Assembly (NCBI RefSeq): GCF_010119385.1 | Contig: NZ_VFIE01000017.1 | Span: 555,042 to 619,041, forward strand | Length of the DNA: 64,000 nucleotides | Source: Nesterenkonia haasae | GTDB lineage: Bacteria > Actinomycetota > Actinomycetes > Actinomycetales > Micrococcaceae | Reading direction: 5' to 3' | Part shown: piece after piece, positions 58,438 to 64,000 of the stretch | Layout of the letters: each line of letters starts with the position of its first letter | Position numbering within the stretch: the stretch's first letter is position 1 | Made by a program: the position numbers and the translations under genes | Notes under the pieces: generated by a model | The model's database searches: none | Told to the model about the DNA's origin: nothing | The model's input: the letters and a program-made list of their open reading frames with translations, nothing else

Positions 58438-61400
58438 ACGTGCTCCTCATGGGACAATCGCTGGGACACCACACGAGTCGAACCGTCCTGTCGCATCGCC
58501 ACTCCATAGAGCGCGTCGGCTATCTCCATAGTCCGCTTCTGGTGGGTAATCACGATCAGCTGTGAACTTTCCCTGAGCTCTTCGAAAATTACCAGCAGTC
58601 GGGACAGGTTTGTGTCGTCCAAGGCGGCTTCCACCTCATCCATCACGTAGAACGGACTGGGTCTAGCCTTGAAAATAGCCACTAACAGAGCGACAGCGGT
58701 GAGCGATCGCTCGCCACCCGACAGGAGCGACAGCCGGCGGATGCGCTTTCCTGGCGGACGGGCCTGGACCTCAATGCCGGTATTGAGCATGTCTTCCGGG
58801 TTCGTCAGCTCCAGCCGTCCCTCACCACCGGGGAACAGGCGGGCAAACACCCTCTCGAACTGGACTCGGGTGTCTTCCCAAGCTTCGGAGAACACCTTGT
58901 GCACTGTGGTGTCCACTTCCGCAATGATGTTCAACAGATCCTGCCTGGAGGTCTTCAGGTCAGTGAGCTGACCCTGCAAATAGGTGTGCCTCTCCTCCAG
59001 GGCAGCATGCTCCTCCAATGCAAGTGGATTCACCTTGCCGAGTGCTTTCAAGTCCCTTCTTCCCCTGGAGAGTCGCTGCTCCTGCTCCGCCCTGACGTAG
59101 GGCCGTTCGCTGTGACCGTCCCCGCCCCCATCACCGGCATCCTGGTCAGGAACAGGCCGATCGGGTCCATAGTGCTCGATGAGGTATTCCGCGGTGAGGC
59201 TCAGTTCTTCTTGGGCGCGGGACTCTGCAGCTTCCAGTGCGAGTCTGAGTTCGGTCTGCCTCAGTTCAGCTTTATGCAGGCGCGCGGTAATCTCCTCCAA
59301 CTGCGCAGACTCGCCAGCCCGCGTTTCCATCAGCTCGGCCACCTGCAACCTCAACTGCTGGTGCCGCTGCTGTGCCTCTGCACGCGCCCGGTCGATTTTC
59401 TCCAGCTGATCGTCAATACGCTCCACGGCTTCCTCAGCCTCCTGGGCGACCTGTTCGGCCTGCTCAGCTTGTGCGCGGCGCGATTCAGCCGCCCGACGCG
59501 CCTGTTCTTGCCGGTGCTCCTCAGCCTGGGCCGTGCGGCGCAGTGCGGCAGCACGCTCCAACAGCTGTTTGTGTTCGTCTTCTGCAGCACGCAGAGCAAG
59601 CCGCGCGTCAACCTCGCTGCGACGCTGTTCTGAAGCATGCTCAGCCAGACGCTCTCGCTCCTCGGTGGAAGGCTCTTCCACCGCCTGCTCGCTCTCCGCG
59701 GCCTCAAGCCGAGTAATGACTTCTCGCAGCTGCTCCTGGGCGTCGGCTGCGGCAGTCTCCGCATCCTCAATCTCTCGGGCGAAGCCACCGATCCGTTCCC
59801 GAGAGCGGCTGACTTCGCGCTTGAGTCGGGTCAGTTGCTCAGTGGCAGAAGCCAGGGCTGTCTGGTTGGACTGCACAGCGTCGGACGTATCACCCAGACG
59901 CAGCTCCGCAGCCGAGACGTCATCCTGACTGGACTGAACCTCGGCGTTGATTGCTTCCAGCTCGTCGGTAGTCCGGCGCAGCGTCGCCTGGAGTTGCTCC
60001 ACCTGACCGGTGAGCGTCATCTCTGGGGCACCGGCGGGACTGCCGCTGATCCGATTTCCCTGCCTGATGACGGCCTTGTCCAGAGCTAGTGCCGCCGCGG
60101 CGTCGCCCCGTTCGACGAGTTCCGCTCCGAAGGCTCGCTCATCGACAAGCACAGTGTCGGCGAGCGCAGCCCGGAGGGCCTGGTCCAGCTCATCGGTTAC
60201 CTGGACGATCTCTATGCTGAATGCAGCTCCTGGTTCGTCCAGCTTGACCGGTTCCTCCGCTGCGGCAATAGCGTCGTGCAGCGCGGATATCTTGGCTCGA
60301 ATTTCACTGGCACTAATTTCCAGCCGCCGCTGCTGGGCAAGCCGCTCATCGTGGGCGGCCTTGGCGTCCTGGTAGCGATGCTGAGCCTGCGCCAACTCTC
60401 GCTGGGCGCCAGCGTCGCCAGTTTCTACGCTCGCGATATGTTGTTCGAGGTGAGCCAGCTCAGCCTCGGCGCCTTCCAGGGAAGCTTTTTCGTCGTCCAA
60501 TTGCTCAGCAGCACGACGACGCCGCGACGACGCCGCATCTGCCCGACCCTGCGCCGTCTCTACTCGGCCCCGGAGCGTCGCCAGGCCCGCTCGCCGGTCC
60601 GCGACAGCTCGCAGTTGTTCGTTGATCTGCGCCTCCTCCGCTTTGAGCGCCGCTTCAGCCGCTGCACGGGAAGCGCTGATGCCGTCAAGAGAACTCTGAG
60701 CGTCTTCTACTGCGGTGCCCTGCGCCTGCGCCTCGGAGGTGACATGGTCAGCCTGGGCGCGCAACTGTTCAGGGTCTCGTCCGCTGGTGTAGTCCACCGT
60801 GCTGGCGCTGCGCAGACTGCGGGTCCGTTCCCCGGCCAGTGACACAACGGAGCGCAACCGCTCCTGCACCTGGGCCAGGCGGTGGTGTCCGCCGGAGAGT
60901 TGCTCGGCACGGCCACGTTGCGCATCCGCTTGCTGATTCAGCGCCGTCACCTGCGTGTCATAGTCTTCAAGGCCGGCTCGGAGGTGAGCTGCAGCGTCGC
61001 GATCGGCGTGCTCCCCCTGGGAGGAGGTATGCAGCGCGGTGGCAGCTTGGACGAGGTCGTCAGCGATCAGTCGAGACAGGGCATCACGGACATCATGCTG
61101 GATTCGCTGGGCCCGCCGCGCCACTTTCGCTTGTCGGCCCAAGGGAGCCAGCTGCCGCGATATCTCGCCGATGAGGTCCTCTAGGCGCTCCAGGTTGGTT
61201 TGCATCGACTCAAGCTTCCGCACAGAACGTTCCCTGCGACGCCGGTGCTTGAGCACCCCGGCGGCCTCTTCGATGAAGCCGCGCCGCTGTTCCGGAGTCG
61301 CCTGAAGGATCTGATCTAACTGGCCCTGGCCCACAATGACGTGCATCTCGCGGCCAAGACCAGAGTCTGAGAGCAGTTCCTGAATATCCAGCAGCCGGCA

Positions 61401-61754
61401 CTTGGTTCCGTTGATGGTGTACTCAGATCCCCCAGACCGGAACATTGTCCGTGAGATGGTGACCTCGGTGTAGTCAATGGGCAATAGGGCATCTGAATTG
61501 TCGATTGTCAGGCTGACCGAGGCTCGGCCCAACGGCTGACGCTCTGAGGTACCGGCGAATATGACGTCTTCCATTGACCCGCCGCGTAGAGACTTAGCGC
61601 CCTGCTCCCCCATGACCCAAGCCAGAGCGTCAACCACATTGGACTTGCCAGAGCCATTGGGCCCCACCACTGCGGTGACTCCAGGTTCGAATTCGAAAGT
61701 CGTCGCCGAGGCAAAAGACTTGAACCCGCGGACCGTAAGAGTCTTCAGATGCAT
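58434..61754 (-). CDS. smc: Chromosome segregation protein SMC
   Basis: 1106 residues. N-terminal Walker A GPNGSGKSNVVDAL, Q loop, two long coiled coils, hinge, and C-terminal signature LSGGERSLTAVALL with Walker B FYVMDEVEAALDD. It forms the condensin-like ring with ScpAB. The hinge seems to hold only about 75 residues (about 500-570, ending RISGSPAG), where SMC hinges usually have about 150 or more; the matching part is the second subdomain. Total length is below the usual 1150-1200. ATG at 61754. Confidence 0.95.
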   Translation of the reverse strand: MHLKTLTVRGFKSFASATTFEFEPGVTAVVGPNGSGKSNVVDALAWVMGEQGAKSLRGGSMEDVIFAGTSERQPLGRASVSLTIDNSDALLPIDYTEVTISRTMFRSGGSEYTINGTKCRLLDIQELLSDSGLGREMHVIVGQGQLDQILQATPEQRRGFIEEAAGVLKHRRRRERSVRKLESMQTNLERLEDLIGEISRQLAPLGRQAKVARRAQRIQHDVRDALSRLIADDLVQAATALHTSSQGEHADRDAAAHLRAGLEDYDTQVTALNQQADAQRGRAEQLSGGHHRLAQVQERLRSVVSLAGERTRSLRSASTVDYTSGRDPEQLRAQADHVTSEAQAQGTAVEDAQSSLDGISASRAAAEAALKAEEAQINEQLRAVADRRAGLATLRGRVETAQGRADAASSRRRRAAEQLDDEKASLEGAEAELAHLEQHIASVETGDAGAQRELAQAQHRYQDAKAAHDERLAQQRRLEISASEIRAKISALHDAIAAAEEPVKLDEPGAAFSIEIVQVTDELDQALRAALADTVLVDERAFGAELVERGDAAAALALDKAVIRQGNRISGSPAGAPEMTLTGQVEQLQATLRRTTDELEAINAEVQSSQDDVSAAELRLGDTSDAVQSNQTALASATEQLTRLKREVSRSRERIGGFAREIEDAETAAADAQEQLREVITRLEAAESEQAVEEPSTEERERLAEHASEQRRSEVDARLALRAAEDEHKQLLERAAALRRTAQAEEHRQEQARRAAESRRAQAEQAEQVAQEAEEAVERIDDQLEKIDRARAEAQQRHQQLRLQVAELMETRAGESAQLEEITARLHKAELRQTELRLALEAAESRAQEELSLTAEYLIEHYGPDRPVPDQDAGDGGGDGHSERPYVRAEQEQRLSRGRRDLKALGKVNPLALEEHAALEERHTYLQGQLTDLKTSRQDLLNIIAEVDTTVHKVFSEAWEDTRVQFERVFARLFPGGEGRLELTNPEDMLNTGIEVQARPPGKRIRRLSLLSGGERSLTAVALLVAIFKARPSPFYVMDEVEAALDDTNLSRLLVIFEELRESSQLIVITHQKRTMEIADALYGVAMRQDGSTRVVSQRLSHEEHV

Positions 61755-61865
61755 AGTGTGGGTTTCTCCTCTCGGCCGCTTGGGGGCTGCCGGTTGACCC
61801 GATCAGCTTAGCCGTTGTGCATCTGGCGCGAGGCGTGGGACGTCCCGCAGCTGCCCAACCACCGG

Positions 61866-61871
61866 TACCAT
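61866..61871 (+). promoter_or_regulatory. -10 element of leaderless promoter
   Basis: TACCAT ends 7 nt before the ATG at 61879; no Shine-Dalgarno sequence. Located in the 124-bp gap shared with the divergent smc start, for which I see only GAGAGGAG as ribosome binding site. Confidence 0.45.
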
Positions 61872-61878
61872 CGCACTT

Positions 61879-63054
61879 ATGTCTCATGACCTGTCCCCCT
61901 CTCCGAGGAAACCCCCCTACCCCAAGCGGCTCGCCCAGCGCATTGTGCAGAACGCTAAGGACCCGCTCGGCATCCCCCAGCGCACGGCAAAGACCTATCG
62001 GTATCGCCGGCGCCAGTTCGGCGCGGCACGCCGGTTTCTGCGCAAAGAGTTTCGCTGGGAGACCGAATGGGGGAACCGGAAACCTGATTGGTGGAGGAAG
62101 GGGTTCCTGTCCCGGTCGGTGACGCTGTACCAACTGCCGGACAACGACCCTTCGCTCTACATCAATGACGTCCAGCGGTACTTCCGCACCAAGCGGATGG
62201 TCAACCCGCATCTGCAAGAAGTGCTGAACAACAAGTTTTCCTTCTTCCTGCTGGTGAAGAACCTCGGTCTGGACTCAGATGTGGTGGACCTACTGGGCCT
62301 GCACACCCGAGGGCACGTCCATCCTTTCCCGCAGAGCAGGCGCATACCGGTGGACCAGTTCCTCGCCGAGATTCTCAGCGAAAGGCAGCACATCTTCGTC
62401 AAGCCACTGCACGGAGCGGAGGCCAACGGCGTGCGGTCTCTGAAAGTCTCGGACGGTGAGTACCGTATGGACGGCCAGCCCAGCAGCATCGAGGAGATGG
62501 CCCGTTGGGTACGCGATTTCCCCCGCCCGGTGTTGTTCGAGGCGGCGATCACCCAGCATCCTGACCAGGCGTACCTGAACTCACATTCCACCAACACCAT
62601 TCGGCTGCTGACCATGCCTGATGTGACCGATGACCACACACCCTTTATCGCTCGCGCATCGCAGCGAATCGGTTCAGTGCGCTCCGGTCACATTGACAAC
62701 TGGACTAAGGGCGGACTCTCGGCCAATGTCGATTTGGAGACCGGCAAACTCTCAGCTGCGGCGCAGCTGCCGGAAGGCAACGATCTCCAGTGGTTCACTG
62801 AGCACCCTGACTCTGGGGCACGAATCCAGGGGCACCAAGTTCCGTTCTGGGAGGAGACGAAGCAGCTCGTTCTGGACGCCGCTCAGCGCTTAGCGTTCAT
62901 GGAGTACATCGGCTGGGACATCATCATCACCAAGGACGGTCCGGTCATCTTGGAGGCGAACATCAACTCCGGAATGAACGTCCTGCAGGTGCACGGACCG
63001 CTGCTGGCTGATCCACGCGCCGCCGCCTACTACCGCGCCCGAGGCGTCGTGTAG
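61879..63054 (+). CDS. Sugar-transfer-associated ATP-grasp protein
   Basis: 391 residues. Matches the ATPgrasp_ST family: NPHLQEVLNNKFSFFLLVK, HIFVKPLHGAEANGVRSL (ATP loop), FEAAITQHPDQAYLN, then IGWDIIITKDGPVILEANIN with the metal-binding Asp, Glu and Asn, and an N-terminal basic helical region. Such genes lie in capsule and wall-polymer loci; substrates are unknown. It is divergent from smc and is followed by two opposite-strand genes. Confidence 0.8.
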   Translation: MSHDLSPSPRKPPYPKRLAQRIVQNAKDPLGIPQRTAKTYRYRRRQFGAARRFLRKEFRWETEWGNRKPDWWRKGFLSRSVTLYQLPDNDPSLYINDVQRYFRTKRMVNPHLQEVLNNKFSFFLLVKNLGLDSDVVDLLGLHTRGHVHPFPQSRRIPVDQFLAEILSERQHIFVKPLHGAEANGVRSLKVSDGEYRMDGQPSSIEEMARWVRDFPRPVLFEAAITQHPDQAYLNSHSTNTIRLLTMPDVTDDHTPFIARASQRIGSVRSGHIDNWTKGGLSANVDLETGKLSAAAQLPEGNDLQWFTEHPDSGARIQGHQVPFWEETKQLVLDAAQRLAFMEYIGWDIIITKDGPVILEANINSGMNVLQVHGPLLADPRAAAYYRARGVV

Positions 63055-63055
63055 T

Positions 63056-63568
63056 TCAGGACTTCTCCAACGGGGTGTGCAGTCTGGTGAGCGTGAACAG
63101 GGCCGAGGTCTGTTCACGCTTGCCAGCTTCGGCCCTGACAAGTGCAGTGCGCTCGGTACCGGCAAAGCCCTGCACCGCAGGCAGAAGCTGCGGATCGGTA
63201 GTGATCAGATGCGTGACCACAGCGGCCAGCGGGTGCTTGAGGTCGTCCGCGGAGCTCACTGTCAGAACTGTAGGCACACTGTGCCTTTCGGCCTGGATCA
63301 GCACCTCCCGCCAGTGCCGGGGTATCCGGACCTCGTCCGGGATACGCAGAACCACGACGCCGCATCGTCTCACCCATTCTGGCTTCGCTCCAGCATGGGT
63401 GAGATCAGTGGTGGGCGCATTCAGCCGCACCTGACCAAGGGCGCCGATCCGGGGAGCGACGACGCTGCGTGCCTGACGGCCGAGCCGACGCCCGACTCGC
63501 TTGGCTCGCCGTGCCGCGGGGATCACACGTGTACCCATCCATGTGGTTTCTAAGGGTTTATCAGGCAT
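63056..63568 (-). CDS. Uncharacterised protein near the window edge
   Basis: 170 residues. A basic N-terminus (RRAKRVGRRLGRQARSV) precedes a mixed alpha/beta part (RRCGVVVLRIPDEVRIP, VPTVLTVSSADDLKHP, VTHLITTDPQLLPAV). The last segment recalls the sugar-donor side of some glycosyltransferases, but no motif is decisive. It overlaps the preceding gene by 8 bp, so the two are cotranscribed; its stop is 1 bp from the convergent ATP-grasp stop. Confidence 0.6.
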   Translation of the reverse strand: MPDKPLETTWMGTRVIPAARRAKRVGRRLGRQARSVVAPRIGALGQVRLNAPTTDLTHAGAKPEWVRRCGVVVLRIPDEVRIPRHWREVLIQAERHSVPTVLTVSSADDLKHPLAAVVTHLITTDPQLLPAVQGFAGTERTALVRAEAGKREQTSALFTLTRLHTPLEKS

Positions 63569-64000
63569 GTCCCATCCTCATGGGGTCCGCGGCGCTGAGC
63601 CTGGTGCTGTACTGACCCAACCAGAGTGTGAGCATAGCCAGGCCGCGGATGAGGTGCTGCGAACGCTGGCTGTTGAGCAGCTTCTGCCAAACCACTACTC
63701 CTTGCGCAGACAACGGGTCTGCGGCAGCCAGCTCAGCTGAGAGCAAGCCGGCCGCAGGTCCGCCACGGATCACTCCCGCTAAGTATCTGGCACCTTCGCG
63801 ACTGGCTATCCGGCGTTTGTGGTGACGAGTTCCCGTGAGGTCATCGGCGGTTGCCATGCCCCGCAGCGCGGGGTCAACTGCAGCGAGGAGCCTGGGATAC
63901 CATGCTCCGTCAGCTTTTACCCGATGCGGCAGTTGCAGAGCCCGCTGCGCCACTTGGTCAATGACCATCGGCATCAGCGTCGGCTGCGCGCCGCCGAGCA
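63561..64000 (-). CDS. Uncharacterised protein, 5' end outside window
   Basis: At least 146 codons; the frame is open to the window edge, so the ATG at 63974 may be internal. Ala/Arg/Leu-rich, with segments DGAWYPRLLAAVDPALR, TGTRHHKRRIASREGARYL and LIRGLAMLTLWLGQYS. The end (helix ending LWLGQY) recalls the C-terminus of asparagine-synthetase-like or other wall-polymer enzymes, but this is too weak for a name. Confidence 0.55.
   Translation of the reverse strand, partial: LGGAQPTLMPMVIDQVAQRALQLPHRVKADGAWYPRLLAAVDPALRGMATADDLTGTRHHKRRIASREGARYLAGVIRGGPAAGLLSAELAAADPLSAQGVVVWQKLLNSQRSQHLIRGLAMLTLWLGQYSTRLSAADPMRMGHA

Overview
This window reads as high-GC Gram-positive (Actinobacteria) chromosome, most probably order Micrococcales and close to Micrococcaceae. 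The grounds are the gene order (DUF3052-aceE-fasR-fabD-fabH-acpP-fabF; rpsP-KH-rimM-trmD; rplS-lepB-lepB-rnhB-yraN-comM-dprA-xerC; hrcA-dnaJ-rsmE-phoH-ybeY-CBS-era; leuA-recO-uppS), frequent GTG starts, many ATGA/GTGA stop-start overlaps and several apparently leaderless genes. The genus cannot be fixed from the sequence alone. There is no rRNA, tRNA, CRISPR array, insertion sequence or prophage that I can see.

Layout. 1-2.1 kb: aa3 oxidase genes ctaD (cut by the window edge) and ctaC. 2.4-5.8 kb: erpA-type Fe-S carrier, DUF3043, pyrD, an alpha/beta hydrolase. 5.8-16.4 kb: a long minus-strand housekeeping block (uppS, recO, leuA with a leucine-rich leader peptide, era, a CBS-domain protein, ybeY, phoH, rsmE, dnaJ, hrcA) with a CIRCE operator before hrcA. 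16.5-25.1 kb: DUF3097, DUF4870, a satD pair with a repeat-rich upstream region, hemW, lepA, rpsT, holA, a peroxiredoxin and DUF3052. 25.2-33 kb: plus-strand aceE and the fatty-acid synthesis operon fasR-fabD-fabH-acpP-fabF. 33-43.6 kb: minus-strand recombination/competence, signal peptidase, ribosomal and tRNA/rRNA-processing genes. 43.8-50.9 kb: ffh, two uncharacterised genes ahead of ftsY, a mechanosensitive-channel-like protein, and amt behind a well-spaced GlnR box.

The most unusual part is 51.1-58.4 kb, a five-gene minus-strand cassette directly downstream of smc and coupled to it by a GTGA overlap. It encodes an MFS transporter; a 945-residue protein joining a degenerate enolase-superfamily (dipeptide-epimerase-like) domain, a CphA/GshAB-like ATP-grasp ligase and an acylphosphatase-like domain; a second ATP-grasp protein with an even more degraded acylphosphatase-like tail; a TupA-like ATP-grasp protein; and an aspartate/glutamate racemase. 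Parts are clearly poorer in G+C than smc. My inference is a pathway that makes and exports a peptide, or peptide-modified wall polymer, containing acidic or D-amino acids. A fourth ATP-grasp gene (sugar-transfer-associated type) lies just beyond smc at 61.9 kb, followed by two opposite-strand genes of unknown function at the window edge.

Other points to keep: an SMC hinge about half the usual size, a possible ATT start for phoH, a candidate FasR operator before fabD, and a smc/ftsY/amt/ffh neighbourhood rearranged from the usual actinobacterial order, without glnK or glnD.
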